DNA from: Planctomycetota bacterium
GTDB taxonomy: Bacteria > Planctomycetota > Planctomycetia > Planctomycetales > Planctomycetaceae
DNA length: 47,061 nt
Reading direction: 5' to 3'
Assembly (NCBI GenBank): GCA_027623235.1
Contig: JAQBVJ010000052.1
Location: forward strand, 1 to 47,061
Translations under genes and position numbers: made by a program
In this document: positions 15,319-25,030 of the stretch, piece by piece
How the letters are laid out: each line of letters opens with the position of its first letter
How positions within the stretch are numbered: position 1 is the first letter of the stretch
Notes under the pieces: model-generated
Database searches by the model: none
Seen by the model: the letters and a program-made list of their open reading frames with translations, nothing else
Told to the model about the DNA's origin: nothing

Positions 15319-18237
15319 CTAAGACCGAGTAATTGTCTCGTGCAGGTTGAGGATGACTCGCGACACGGAGGTCCAGGCGGCGAGTTCGGACGCGCTCATT
15401 CCGCCGGGCATCGGTTTTGCGCCGACTCCCAGGAACGCCTTCGCGGCCGCTTCGTCTTTCTGCCAGGTGGCGAGGTGTTTTTCGAAAACGCGTTTGAGGA
15501 CCGCGGCTTCGCGATCGGTGACTCCCCGTGACAGCACCTCGCGGTAAGCCCAGTCGAATTTCGACTCAGCAGTCGCGCCGCCTTCGGCGACGACTCGTTC
15601 GGCGAAGGCTCGCGCGGCTTCGACATAAGTCGGATCGTTCAACAGGACGAGAGCCTGTTGCGGGATGTTCGATCGAGGTCGCTCGACAGTGCACTCCTCG
15701 CGGCTTGGTGCGTCAAAAGCGACCATGCCAGGGTGCAGGAACATCCGCTGCCAGTGCGTGTAGAGGCCGCGCCGGTAAAGGCTTTTGTCCCTGCTTGTCG
15801 GCCAGGTTCGCGCCGGGAAATTCATGTGATCCCAGTAGCCGGCCGGTTGATACGGGAAGACGCTCGTCCCGCCCAGATCCTGAACCAGCAGACCGCTGAC
15901 GGCGAGCGCGTTGTCGCGAACAATTTCCGCATCGAGCCGGAAGCGGGCCTGTCGCCCGTAGAGCCGGTTGTACGGGTCGAGCGTTTTCAAATCAGCCCTC
16001 ACCGTCGAGACCTGCTGATACGCATTCGAACTGACCAGCAGTCGGATCATGTGCTGCACATCCCAGCCGGACTCAACGAACTCAATCGCCAGCCAGTCGA
16101 GCAGGTCCGGATGCGTCGGCAATGTTCCCTGTCGGCCCAGGTCGTCCAGCGGCGTGGCGAGGCCCTGACCGAAGTACAGCTTCCACAGGCGGTTCACGAG
16201 CGTTCGCGCGGTCAGCGGGTTTTTTGGATCGACAACCCACCTCGCCAAATCCAGCCGGTTGGCTCGCCGGCCTTCCACATTGAGACTGCCCAGAAACTGC
16301 GGGATCGCCGGCTCCATGACGGGGCCGGATTCATCCATCCAGTCGCCCCGGTTCAGCAGCTTGATCGTCATCGGCGTGACGGCAACCGTCATGAGTGAAC
16401 GGGGCAGGGCGGCTTCGTACGCCTTCTTCGCCGCCTCAAGCTGTGTGATTTCCTTGCGTTTCGGATTCAGAATTGGGGCGATGCTTCGATAGTGCTTCGC
16501 CAGTTCCAGTTTCTGTGCGTCGGTTCGCGATTCGGTTTCCGTCGTGAGGATCGCGACGATGTTCGGCGGAAGTCCGGTTTGCTTCGTGTTGAACGAGAAG
16601 CCAAAACCGCCGGCTCCATTCGCAACTTTGATGAGCAGTTGATTTTCGCCCTCGACAAGTTTCGCCGTCACCTTGTCCTGATCCGGCACAACTCCGCGAG
16701 ACACCTTGTTGTTGTGAATCCGCGTTCCGTTCAGCCAGACCTGCAGACTGTCGTCGCTGCCGAGTGACAGAATCGTCTCTGTCGCGGCAGGAACGCGGAC
16801 GGTGCGGAAGAGGTAAACCGCGGAATTGTCTCCGACGAACGAGTGAGCTTTCCCGTCAACCAGCTGGTCGTTCTTCGTCCATTTGTGATCGCCGACCGGC
16901 TTTGCGAGATCGATGTCCGCTGCCGGGACGAACTCTTTTTCGTGCGCCTCGTCGAAGCTCGCCGCTTTGATCGGACCGAGCACGTGCCACGGACCGAGCT
17001 GCGTGTCCGACTTCAGCGAGTCAGCGATCTTTGCCTCCCACTCTGTCTGTGCGGCGGCAAGTTCCGGAGTCGCCGTATCGAGCAACACTCGCGCGGCCGC
17101 GGTCTGCGCATCGAACTCCGCGAGCTTCTTCGTGTCCGCCTCATGCTGGACCGGGTACGCCAGAGGGTTGCCGACTCCCACCTGCTGGATATCGGCAAAG
17201 AAAGCCGCGAACGAATAAAAGTCCTGCTGCGTAAACGGGTCGAACTTGTGGTTGTGGCACTCGCAGCAGCCCATCGTTGAGCCGAGAAAAATCTGCGACG
17301 TGTTGCGAACCCGGTCGGCGGAATATTTCGCCAGGTACTCTTTCGCCTGAGCTCCGCCCTCGTCCGTCGTCTGCAGCAGCATGTTGAAGCCGGACGCGAC
17401 CCGCTGATCGATCGTCGCCTCAGGAAGCAGGTCGCCGGCCAGTTGCTCGACGACAAACTGATCGTACGGCATGTTCGAATTGAACGCCGAAATCACGTAG
17501 TCGCGATACGGAGCCACCTGCCGCGGCTTGTCCGCGTGGTAACCGTTGCTGTCTGCGTAGCGGACGACGTCGAGCCAGTAAATCGCCAGCCGCTCGCCAA
17601 AGTGCGGAGACTTCAAGAGCGAGTCGACGACCTTTTTATACGCGTCCGGAGACTTGTCTTTGACGAACGCCTCCACCTCGGCCGGAGCCGGTGGGAGACC
17701 GATCAGATCAAAGTACAGTCGTCGGATCAGAGTGACTCGATCGGCCGGGTTGGAAAATGTCTGGCCGGATTTCGCAAGCCGCTCCAGGACGAACCCGTCA
17801 ATTTCGTTGGCGGCCTGGTCAAACTTCTTCGGAGCCCGCATTACCGGCGTCGCGTACGCCCAGTGAGCCTGCCACTTCGCTCCCTCAGCCACCCAGCGTT
17901 TCAGCAATTCCTTTTCGTGTGGCGTGAGGCTCTTGTTGGTCGAGGCCGGCGGCATTCGCTCGTCTTCGTCCTCAGAGAAAATCCGCTGAATGAGGGCGCT
18001 GGCCTCAGGCTTCCCTCGCACGATGACTTTCTTCTCACGCCCGAACGCGGCTTCTTCCGAATCCAGCCGCAACTCCGCCTCGCGCGTGTTGTCGTCCGGC
18101 CCGTGACAAGCGAAGCATTTATCCGTGAGGATCTGCCGGATGTCCCGGTTGAACTCGACCGGCTCATCAGCGGCCAGGAGCAGCGAAGTGGACGAGGCAA
18201 AAACCAAAGTGGCAAAAAGAATCGGGAGGCGAGTCAT
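15319..18237 (-). CDS. PSCyt1 / DUF1549 / DUF1553 cytochrome c-domain protein (exported)
   Basis: This 972-residue protein has a Planctomycete-typical layout. A signal peptide spans residues 1-22 (cleavage near LLLAADEP), followed by a PSCyt1 haem domain with CFACH at residues 41-45. DUF1549 (PSCyt2) spans about 140-350 and includes RLYFDLIGLPPAPAEVEAF. A middle region contains a beta-rich segment with SDDSLQVWLNGTRI (PA14-like) and a helical stretch. DUF1553 (PSD1) spans about 660-930 and includes LTARTLVNRLWKLYFGQGL. The role is unknown; it is thought to be a periplasmic electron-transfer or glycan-related protein. I start at ATG 18237 because AGGA lies upstream and the signal peptide begins there; the frame extends to 18288. 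It pairs with the downstream DUF1501 gene. Confidence 0.9.
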   Translation of the reverse strand: MTRLPILFATLVFASSTSLLLAADEPVEFNRDIRQILTDKCFACHGPDDNTREAELRLDSEEAAFGREKKVIVRGKPEASALIQRIFSEDEDERMPPASTNKSLTPHEKELLKRWVAEGAKWQAHWAYATPVMRAPKKFDQAANEIDGFVLERLAKSGQTFSNPADRVTLIRRLYFDLIGLPPAPAEVEAFVKDKSPDAYKKVVDSLLKSPHFGERLAIYWLDVVRYADSNGYHADKPRQVAPYRDYVISAFNSNMPYDQFVVEQLAGDLLPEATIDQRVASGFNMLLQTTDEGGAQAKEYLAKYSADRVRNTSQIFLGSTMGCCECHNHKFDPFTQQDFYSFAAFFADIQQVGVGNPLAYPVQHEADTKKLAEFDAQTAAARVLLDTATPELAAAQTEWEAKIADSLKSDTQLGPWHVLGPIKAASFDEAHEKEFVPAADIDLAKPVGDHKWTKNDQLVDGKAHSFVGDNSAVYLFRTVRVPAATETILSLGSDDSLQVWLNGTRIHNNKVSRGVVPDQDKVTAKLVEGENQLLIKVANGAGGFGFSFNTKQTGLPPNIVAILTTETESRTDAQKLELAKHYRSIAPILNPKRKEITQLEAAKKAYEAALPRSLMTVAVTPMTIKLLNRGDWMDESGPVMEPAIPQFLGSLNVEGRRANRLDLARWVVDPKNPLTARTLVNRLWKLYFGQGLATPLDDLGRQGTLPTHPDLLDWLAIEFVESGWDVQHMIRLLVSSNAYQQVSTVRADLKTLDPYNRLYGRQARFRLDAEIVRDNALAVSGLLVQDLGGTSVFPYQPAGYWDHMNFPARTWPTSRDKSLYRRGLYTHWQRMFLHPGMVAFDAPSREECTVERPRSNIPQQALVLLNDPTYVEAARAFAERVVAEGGATAESKFDWAYREVLSRGVTDREAAVLKRVFEKHLATWQKDEAAAKAFLGVGAKPMPGGMSASELAAWTSVSRVILNLHETITRS

Positions 18238-18374
18238 GGGAATTCCTGATCGTTTGGACGAGCCGGAAGGGTGAGTCGGAAAACTCACCGGCAGGAGACC
18301 GATCAGGATACCTCAGCGAAGGTGAGCCCGTCCAACGCCCGTCACTCATGAGGAGGACGGGCGAACTTGCGGCA

Positions 18375-20936
18375 CTACACCCGCACTCCTGAGTGGAATC
18401 GGCGGAACAGGGTTAATGAGGACACGTATCCGCTGGCAATTTCCTTTGCCGAATCCGGCCAGTCGATTTCGCCGTCGTCGTACCAGAAGTGCCCGGCGAT
18501 CGTTTCCGGTTCTCCCTCTTCACCGAGGCCGACGCCACAACGTTTTGCCCAGCGTCCGCAGTGGTCGCGGACGAGCGTCGTCAGCAGTTCTCGCTGCTTC
18601 TCGTCGGAAGACGACACCTTTAAATAGCAGTGGTAGCCCAGCATCGTGCCCTTCGCACTGATCGTGACCAGTTGCCGGCCGAGCAGCGAACCGTCCTCTT
18701 TATAAATGTAAAGGACCTGCTTGTTCGCGTCGTACGCGTTGGTGAGGGCGGACATCCGGTTGCAGTCGTGCAGGCTGAGGCACGAACCGAAATGCTGTCC
18801 CATCAGAAACGTCTGCATCGGTTTCTGTGAGACCTCGACGCGGATGCGGCGACCGGGCGAGACCTCGATCCATGCCGGCTCCGGCCGCAGCCACTCGTCG
18901 AGCCCCAACGACGGGCAGCTCGGTTTGTTGAGCCACCGCTGGTTGTCGGCGAGGTGCCGCCGGTAGTCATCTCCGTGCTTCTGCCACTCGTCGAGAATCT
19001 CGCGCAGCATCGAGCGCTGCCGTTCGTTCATCAAGCGAACCCATTGGCCGAACTTCAACGGAAACATTTCGGAGACTTCCTCAGGCACGAATCCAACGAC
19101 CTTTTCCCAGGCGGCAATCGACTCGCGACGAATGCACTCGCGCAGCGATTCCGAGGCCGCGGCCAGAAACGCGCGCTGAGATTTCCGCAGCAGCTTGTCC
19201 TGGTCGATCGATTCCAGACGTGTCTGCAACGAGAGGTTCTGAATCCGCGACCGCATGTGAGGCGACGCCGATCCGGACTCGGCCTGAGTCCTCAGCCAGG
19301 CAAGCTCGCTGGCCGCGCGGACCGGTCGAGTCAGCTCGCGCCGCCAGGATTCCGGCAGCGGATCGCGTTCGCCAGCGAGCGTTCGGAAATGCGCGATGCC
19401 GGACAGAGATCGCCGCAGCTCCGTCTTCAGAGGCACGCCCGGCGCGGAAACCCGCTGCTGTCGCGACCGCCTCATCCACTGACGAAGCATCTCGTGATAG
19501 CCGTACTGGCCGATCACCGGCACGACGAGCTCCTCAATCAAAATCCGCGCTTGTGCGGCCTGACGCGGCGAAAACATCTCGACAGGAAGCCGCTCGAACC
19601 AGTCGGAAAATTCGCGCAACAGTTGAAACTCGTCCGCAGATTCGATCCACGACAGCAGCCGGTACGCGTCGCCGTCGCTGAAGGTGACGCCGCGACGTTC
19701 GAGCATCTCGAAGAAGCGTCGTGCCCAGCACGGTTTCAAACCGTCGTGCCAGTTGAGGTCGTCCAGTTCCCGCCGGGCCATCCAGTCGAGGTCCTCAGCC
19801 GTCTCGCCCTCGGACAGCAATCTCTGCACGCTGGCCATCGAGGCCGGCGCGATCTCATCCATGTGCCGCAGCAGGAGGTCGTAACCGGGCTTTGCCGATT
19901 GCCCGGCGAGGCCTTCGGCAATCGATCCGCAGCCGGCCGACGTCCGGGCTGTGCTGACGTCACGCACCAGTCGGCCGGGAAGCCGCACGGACGAGCCATC
20001 GCACACGCACAGCGCGGCCAGGATCGCCGGAGCCTGGCGATAACGAATGTCGATTCGCGCTGCGATTTCCTCATCGCATCGCTGCTTCAGCAACCGGCAA
20101 TTCTGTTCCAGATTCTTGCCCTCGTGTCGCAACTTCAGCTTCGCGGTCGAACGCAGTTCAGCGGGAAGTTCTTTCAACACGCTACGCAGCTCATGCCGAA
20201 TCTGCCGGTTTCGTTCGGTCCGACTCCGCTTTTCGAACACGACGCACCGGGCTGCCAGCGACTTCAGTTGCGAAAGGTCCTCCGCCTGGTCGGGCTCGCC
20301 GGGAAACCGGCTGAGTGCTTCGAGGAACCGGTCGAACGCAACGCCGCCGGACCACCACACCACAACGCACGCGTGCCAGCGAACGGCGTCGTCGAAGGCC
20401 GGATTAAGCGACCGTAGCCGCTCAGCCAGAGCGACCGTTGAGTCCGCGTCGATGAAAAACGGATGGCCGGCCGGAAGATCGTTTCGGCGTACCCGGCGTT
20501 GCCAGTCGAACAGCCGCTCCAGTCGCGTCTGCAGCGCATCGACCTCGCGCAGTTCCGCGTTCAGTGTCTTCGCCTGGCGTCGAGTCGCGCGGCGCTGTTT
20601 CTGCTCGGCCAGCAGACCGGTCCGCCAGCGGTGCAGCGCGAGGCCGCGCACCTTGAGCGCGTGCTCGGTCAGCTCGCCTTCGACGAGAAACGGAAAGTCG
20701 TCGCCGAGCACGTCGTTGCCGACGCCAGGAGTCGTCTTCAGTCGCCTCAGCCACGTGGCGAGCTTTGCGAAATCGGGCTCGCCGCCGAGCACCAGCATCC
20801 GCCCGTCATCGCGCACGAGGATTCGCCCGGCAATCGATCGAGCCATCACGCGGTGCCGTCGGTAATCCGAGTCCCGGCTGTGCTTAGTTGTGACACGTTC
20901 GCGTTTTGAACCGCGTCTGTGTTTTGAGGCAGTCAT
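18375..20936 (-). CDS. Large hypothetical protein (853 aa) with Cys/His-containing C-terminal domain
   Basis: I do not recognise a named family. The N-terminal 30 residues are very basic and rich in Ser/Arg. Residues about 100-330 are rich in Arg/Glu helices, and no signal peptide or membrane segment is visible, so it is probably cytoplasmic. The C-terminal part (about residues 700-830) looks like a compact conserved domain: QTFLMGQHFGSCLSLHDCN, ANKQVLYIYKEDGSLLGRQL, MLGYHCYLK, then RCGVGLGEEGE and WYDDGEIDW. This faintly recalls the C-terminal part of PcfJ-like proteins; that is a guess. ATG 20936 has no clear ribosome site, and ATG 20846 is an alternative. The gene is isolated, with 726 non-coding bases upstream. 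Confidence 0.75.
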   Translation of the reverse strand: MTASKHRRGSKRERVTTKHSRDSDYRRHRVMARSIAGRILVRDDGRMLVLGGEPDFAKLATWLRRLKTTPGVGNDVLGDDFPFLVEGELTEHALKVRGLALHRWRTGLLAEQKQRRATRRQAKTLNAELREVDALQTRLERLFDWQRRVRRNDLPAGHPFFIDADSTVALAERLRSLNPAFDDAVRWHACVVVWWSGGVAFDRFLEALSRFPGEPDQAEDLSQLKSLAARCVVFEKRSRTERNRQIRHELRSVLKELPAELRSTAKLKLRHEGKNLEQNCRLLKQRCDEEIAARIDIRYRQAPAILAALCVCDGSSVRLPGRLVRDVSTARTSAGCGSIAEGLAGQSAKPGYDLLLRHMDEIAPASMASVQRLLSEGETAEDLDWMARRELDDLNWHDGLKPCWARRFFEMLERRGVTFSDGDAYRLLSWIESADEFQLLREFSDWFERLPVEMFSPRQAAQARILIEELVVPVIGQYGYHEMLRQWMRRSRQQRVSAPGVPLKTELRRSLSGIAHFRTLAGERDPLPESWRRELTRPVRAASELAWLRTQAESGSASPHMRSRIQNLSLQTRLESIDQDKLLRKSQRAFLAAASESLRECIRRESIAAWEKVVGFVPEEVSEMFPLKFGQWVRLMNERQRSMLREILDEWQKHGDDYRRHLADNQRWLNKPSCPSLGLDEWLRPEPAWIEVSPGRRIRVEVSQKPMQTFLMGQHFGSCLSLHDCNRMSALTNAYDANKQVLYIYKEDGSLLGRQLVTISAKGTMLGYHCYLKVSSSDEKQRELLTTLVRDHCGRWAKRCGVGLGEEGEPETIAGHFWYDDGEIDWPDSAKEIASGYVSSLTLFRRFHSGVRV

Positions 20937-21359
20937 CGGGAAAGTCGATCAGTCAGCGCGCAGGTTTTCCGCAGATCGAGTGGTCTCGAAATCGAAGACG
21001 CACGGCGAACGACGATTTGTCAGCTCGTGCGCAGCGCGGCAGTGGAACAGGAGTCAGAAGCGACGGCGGTTCGGGCGCGTGGCACCGAACTCACGTCGAG
21101 CGGCAAAGACGGACCGCGAAGGACAAAGCGGCGCGGGAGTCCGCGCAAAGCCGTCTTGTGCTCAGCGGTGCGTCACAGATTGATCAAGCGGAACTGGCTG
21201 CGCACTGGAAGATCTCCTGTCTTGAGATCGCGAAAGATTCCCGTCGCGAGAAAGAGCATTCGCGACGCCGGCTCTGGTGACACGGGCACGACGAATCGGT
21301 TCGCGGATTTCGTCGAGATCGTTGCGAACCCGGTCCTGGCAGGCTGTTGAAAAGCAAGC

Positions 21360-21453
21360 AGGCCGGACCAGGGAGCGAAGCGACGACGTTTCGGCATTCG
21401 CGGTGGCAGTGGAAAATCTCCTTTGCCGGAGCATCGCTTCGCTCGATCCGGCC
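21360..21453. repeat. Inverted repeat (AGGCCGGA...GAGCGAAGCGA...)
   Basis: The arm at about 21360-21384 and the arm at about 21431-21453 are near reverse complements (AGGCCGGA/TCCGGCCT and GAGCGAAGCGA/TCGCTTCGCTC). They are separated by about 46 bases. The unit is preceded by CAGGCTGTTGAAAAGC, and a related phrase (CAGCCCGTTGAAAAGCC) occurs before the repeat at 25177. Confidence 0.75.
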
Positions 21454-21554
21454 TACTCCTTTGTGAATGCTTAGGGCTGTCACGACACACGTTGAATTGA
21501 ATTCGCGGTCCCTTCTGCCACAATCCTGCCTTCAGCAGGCCCTCGGAGATTTCC

Positions 21555-21619
21555 GTGGCATGGCCTTCCAGGCCGTGCTGTGCCAGACGCCTCATGGGCA
21601 GGATGCCCGTGGCACTTTT
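21555..21619. repeat. Two-hairpin repeat, GTGGCA...TGCCAC family, copy 2
   Basis: GTGGCATGGCCTTCCAGGCC begins the unit and CATGGGCAGGATGCCCGTGG, followed by CACTTTT, ends it. It matches copy 1 at 8501-8571 in order and content, with diverged loops. It lies about 45 bases before the sulfatase start. Confidence 0.8.
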
Positions 21620-21662
21620 CGACCGACTGTCAAATGCCATTTCTGTTTTCCCCGGAATCCTT

Positions 21663-23099
21663 ATGAAAATTCGACTCTTTCTGACGGCCATGTTTCTCGC
21701 CGTGGTCAGTTCATCCGCGGTCGCGGCGAACCGGCCGAATGTCATCTTCTTTCTGTCGGACGATCACCGGGCGGATTTTCTTTCGTGTGCCGGGCATCCG
21801 ATTGTGAAGACTCCGGTGATTGACTCGCTGGCGGAGAAAGGCGTGCGGTTTGAAAACGCTTTCGTGACGACGTCGATCTGTGCGGCGAGTCGGGCGACGC
21901 TGTTCACCGGGCTGTGGGAAAGGTCTCACAAATACACGTTCGGCACGCCGGACATCGCCGCGCCGATGATTGATGCCAGTTATCCAGCCGTGCTGAAGCG
22001 GGCTGGTTACCGCACGGGTTTTGTCGGAAAGTTCGGAGTCAGCGCCGGACCCGGCGGGACGGCGAAAATGTTCGACTCATTCGTGCCTCTCAACCGGAAC
22101 AAGTACTGGAAGAAACAGCCGGACGGCTCGCTGCGGCATCTGACGGACATCACCGGCGACAAGTCCATTGAGTTCATCGAGAGTTGTTCGGCCAACAAAC
22201 CGTTCTGTCTGAGCGTCAGCTTCAACGCGCCTCACGCGGAGGACAACGACAAGGCGGATCACTTTCCGTGGCCGGAAACCGAGAACGGGCTGTACGAAGA
22301 CGTGACGATCCCGCCGCCGCTGGTTTCGACGGATTTCTGGAAGACGCTGCCCGAGTTCTTCCACAAGTCGATGCATCGGGAACGGTTTTTCTGGCGCTGG
22401 GACACTGAAGAGAAGTACCAGAAAAACGTCAAAGCGTATTACCGGATGTTGACCGGCCTGGACCGGAACATGGGTCGCGTGCTGAAAGCACTTGGTGAAA
22501 AAGGGCTCGCGGAAAACACGATCGTGATCTTCATGGGAGATAACGGTTACTACAAAGGCTCGCGCGGCTTCGCCGGTAAGTGGAGCCATTTTGAAGAGTC
22601 GCTCCGAGTGCCGCTCGTGATCTACGACCCGCGACTGCCGGAGAATCGCCGCGGGCAGGTGCTCCAGCAGATGGCCCTCAACGTCGACGTGCCGGCGACG
22701 ATCCTCGGCAACGCACTCGGCCAGGCTCACGAGACTTATCAGGGGCGCGACCTCTCTCCACTGATCGACGATTTCGCTGTCGGTCCGTGGCGAACGGATT
22801 TCTTCTGCGAGCACCTGATGGACAACGCCGGGATCCCGAAATACGAAGGCGTCCGCGGCGAGCGATATGTCTACGCCCGCTACTTCCAGAACCTGCCCGA
22901 AGGCGAGTTTCTGCACGACCTGAAAGAGGATCCGCTGCAGCTGAAAAATCTCGCCACCAGCGCCGAGCACGCGGCGATTCTCAAAAAGATGCGGTCCCGC
23001 TGCGACGAACTCCGCGACAGCCTGGGCGGCGAGTACTCGCTCGAAAACGTCCCGACGCTGAAATACCTGCGTGAAAAAGGAGCAAGTCGGAATAAGTAG
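21663..23099 (+). CDS. Sulfatase (type I, CxAxR active-site motif), exported
   Basis: This 478-residue protein of the alkaline phosphatase/sulfatase superfamily removes sulfate esters, probably from polysaccharides. The signal peptide spans residues 1-22. Metal-binding residues lie in PNVIFFLSDDHR (Asp33/Asp34). The modified active-site cysteine is Cys73 in ICAASRATLFTG, followed by GKFGV and a late VIFMGDNGYYKGSRGFAGKWSHFEES region supplying Asp, Asn and Lys. The motif is C-x-A-S-R instead of the commoner C-x-P-S-R; it would be matured to formylglycine by a separate enzyme not seen here. The start ATG 21663 is chosen because the signal peptide begins there; the frame extends to 21555 across a repeat. 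An MFS transporter follows. Confidence 0.92.
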   Translation: MKIRLFLTAMFLAVVSSSAVAANRPNVIFFLSDDHRADFLSCAGHPIVKTPVIDSLAEKGVRFENAFVTTSICAASRATLFTGLWERSHKYTFGTPDIAAPMIDASYPAVLKRAGYRTGFVGKFGVSAGPGGTAKMFDSFVPLNRNKYWKKQPDGSLRHLTDITGDKSIEFIESCSANKPFCLSVSFNAPHAEDNDKADHFPWPETENGLYEDVTIPPPLVSTDFWKTLPEFFHKSMHRERFFWRWDTEEKYQKNVKAYYRMLTGLDRNMGRVLKALGEKGLAENTIVIFMGDNGYYKGSRGFAGKWSHFEESLRVPLVIYDPRLPENRRGQVLQQMALNVDVPATILGNALGQAHETYQGRDLSPLIDDFAVGPWRTDFFCEHLMDNAGIPKYEGVRGERYVYARYFQNLPEGEFLHDLKEDPLQLKNLATSAEHAAILKKMRSRCDELRDSLGGEYSLENVPTLKYLREKGASRNK

Positions 23100-23202
23100 G
23101 TCAGGCTGTGCCTGACGAAGTCCTGCCTTTCGGAGAACGCTCGTCGATAATTATTTCGGTCGCGTGTCGACTCCGTCAGGCGGAGCCTGACCGACAGCGG
23201 GG
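23097..23202. repeat. Two-hairpin intergenic repeat, GTCAGGC family, copy 2
   Basis: Hairpins GTCAGGC-TGT-GCCTGAC (about 23100-23116) and GTCAGGC-GGA-GCCTGAC (about 23176-23192) are separated by about 60 bases. Relative to copy 1 (2063-2141) the unit is inverted. The sulfatase stop codon TAG lies at the outer edge of the repeat, so the unit abuts the coding end directly. Confidence 0.85.
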
Positions 23203-23366
23203 GAGCCCTAACTGACTGATTGGAATTGCTTTGCAAGCCCCGGTACGATCCCCGGCTCGTTTTTGCCACGCTGGCAAAACGATTTCCGTGTCCGAATTCA
23301 GGCTCATGCCCAGTCACTGTTGCGAGCCTCTCACGAATCATCCCGAAAACGCGTTTGGAGATCTCG

Positions 23367-25004
23367 ATGGAAAACCAGGTTAACCGCGGCAAGCTTCTGA
23401 TTGCCAGCTTTCTGACCCTTGTGGCCGCTGGCGTCGGTTTCGCAACCCGTGGAGCAGCCGGTCCCGCCTGGGCCAAGATGGGCATCGGACCTGGCGACTT
23501 CGGGGGAATCATGGGAGCCGGATTTCTCGGCTTTGGATTCGTGATCCTGATCGGCGGCGTTCTGGTCGAGATGTTTGGCTACAAGAAACTGCTGCTGCTG
23601 GCGATTGTCCTGCACTTTGTGAGTGCCGGAATGCTGTTCGCCGCTCCTGGCCTGTACGACGGCTGGGTGGAATCGGACGCGGCCAATGCCACATCAAGAG
23701 TGCAGAGCCTGCTGTACTACAGTGTGTTTATCTTCTCGATCTGTGCCGGTCTTTATGAGGCCGTCATCAACCCGCTTGTCGGGCAGCTCTATCCGGAAAA
23801 CCAGACTCACTACCTCAATATTCTGCACGCTGGCTGGCCGGGTGGGATGATTCTTGGTGGTCTTCTCGCGGCCGGATTCCAGAACGAAACCGCCTGGGTT
23901 CTGGAGATCCCGTGGCACTACGCTTTGTGTGCCTACTCGATCGTTCTCGTCCTGCTGACCGCCCTTGTCGCCGGACTGAAATTCCCGGAGACCGTTTCCG
24001 CCAGTGGCAAACAGTCCTTCGGAGTTCTCTTCAGCTGCTTCGCGTCGGTTCCCTTTCTGGTGCTGATCGTGCTGCACGGCCTGATCGGGTACATGGAACT
24101 CGGAGTCGATTCGTGGCAGACGCGATTGATGGAAAACCTCGTCGACAACTCGGTGACCGTTCTGATCTACACGTCGATGCTGATGTTTGTGCTGCGGTTC
24201 TTTGCCGGGCCGATCGTTCACAAAATCAATCCGATCGGCCTCCTGCTGGTGAGCTCGGTGCTTGCCGTCCTCGGCCTGCTCTGGCTCGGAACAGAGATCA
24301 CCAGTGTCGCCGTGATCTTCGCCGCGGCGACACTCTACAGCTTCGGCAAGGCTTTCCTATGGCCGACGATGCTGGCTGTCGCCGGTGAGCGTTACCCGCG
24401 GAGCGGAGCTGTGGCCATGGGTGCTCTGGGAGCTTCCGGCATGATCACTGTTGGTTTCTTCGGCGGGGCCATGATTGGAGCCCAGCAGAGCGAAGCAACC
24501 TGTGAAGCACTGAAGGCCGATAACAAAGCCGTGTTTGACCGCTATGAAGGTGGCGAAGAAACACTCAAAATCGTTGTCGTTCCAATCGTCACTTATCCTA
24601 AACTTGATCCGGGTCTCCAGCAGGCAGCCATGGAGGGATTCAAGGCACAGAAGATTGACGATCAGGAAAAGAAGGAGAAGGAAGTCGCAAAGAAGCTGGC
24701 GGCTGCACTTGCCGTTGTCGACAAGATGAAGGATCTGGACGAGGCCGGAAAAGCAAGCCGCAAGAAGGCAATCGAAGAGAACTTCAATGCCGACGGGAAA
24801 TCGGTCACGACCGCATTCAATACCGGGGGCCGAAAAGCCCTGACAAAAACCGCGATGATCCCAACAGGAATGGCCATTGGATTCCTGATACTGACTCTCT
24901 ACTTCAGATCGATCGGTGGCTACAAGGTGCTCGACCGTGATGGCAACCCGATCGCTCAGGGCGGAGGCAAGAAACCTGCTGCCGATTCGGACGGCAAGGC
25001 CTGA
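23367..25004 (+). CDS. MFS transporter with large soluble insert
   Basis: This 545-residue major facilitator protein has an N-terminal half with helices beginning GKLLIASFLTLVAAGVGFATRG and a conserved loop GFLGFGFVILIGGVLVEMFGYKK. The second half has LIGYMELGVDSWQTRLM and FGKAFLWPTMLAVAGERYPRSGAVAMGALG. It resembles FHS-type sugar permeases, and the substrate is unknown. A charged, Lys/Glu-rich segment of about 120 residues (about 372-492, with DDQEKKEKEVAKKLAAALA) interrupts the last helices and probably forms a soluble helical domain; this is unusual for MFS proteins. The start ATG 23367 has GGAG six bases upstream. It follows the sulfatase gene across a repeat and is followed by a terminator. 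Confidence 0.88.
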   Translation: MENQVNRGKLLIASFLTLVAAGVGFATRGAAGPAWAKMGIGPGDFGGIMGAGFLGFGFVILIGGVLVEMFGYKKLLLLAIVLHFVSAGMLFAAPGLYDGWVESDAANATSRVQSLLYYSVFIFSICAGLYEAVINPLVGQLYPENQTHYLNILHAGWPGGMILGGLLAAGFQNETAWVLEIPWHYALCAYSIVLVLLTALVAGLKFPETVSASGKQSFGVLFSCFASVPFLVLIVLHGLIGYMELGVDSWQTRLMENLVDNSVTVLIYTSMLMFVLRFFAGPIVHKINPIGLLLVSSVLAVLGLLWLGTEITSVAVIFAAATLYSFGKAFLWPTMLAVAGERYPRSGAVAMGALGASGMITVGFFGGAMIGAQQSEATCEALKADNKAVFDRYEGGEETLKIVVVPIVTYPKLDPGLQQAAMEGFKAQKIDDQEKKEKEVAKKLAAALAVVDKMKDLDEAGKASRKKAIEENFNADGKSVTTAFNTGGRKALTKTAMIPTGMAIGFLILTLYFRSIGGYKVLDRDGNPIAQGGGKKPAADSDGKA

Positions 25005-25030
25005 TCCGAAAGGCGATCCGCAATTCCACA

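Larger units (their letters stand above)
20937..21662. other. 726-bp divergent intergenic region
   Basis: This region separates the minus-strand 853-residue gene from the plus-strand sulfatase gene. Small open frames here show no family features and are biased toward Arg/Ser, as expected of shadows. The stretch holds two repeat units (21360-21453 and 21555-21619). Between 20937 and 21330 I see nothing I can name. Promoters for both genes must lie here, but none was convincing by eye. Confidence 0.6.

Noticed and set aside
18954..20417. Plus-strand 487-residue open frame opposite the 853-residue gene
   Set aside because: Its composition is that of a complementary shadow, while the minus-strand frame has coherent domain-like segments.
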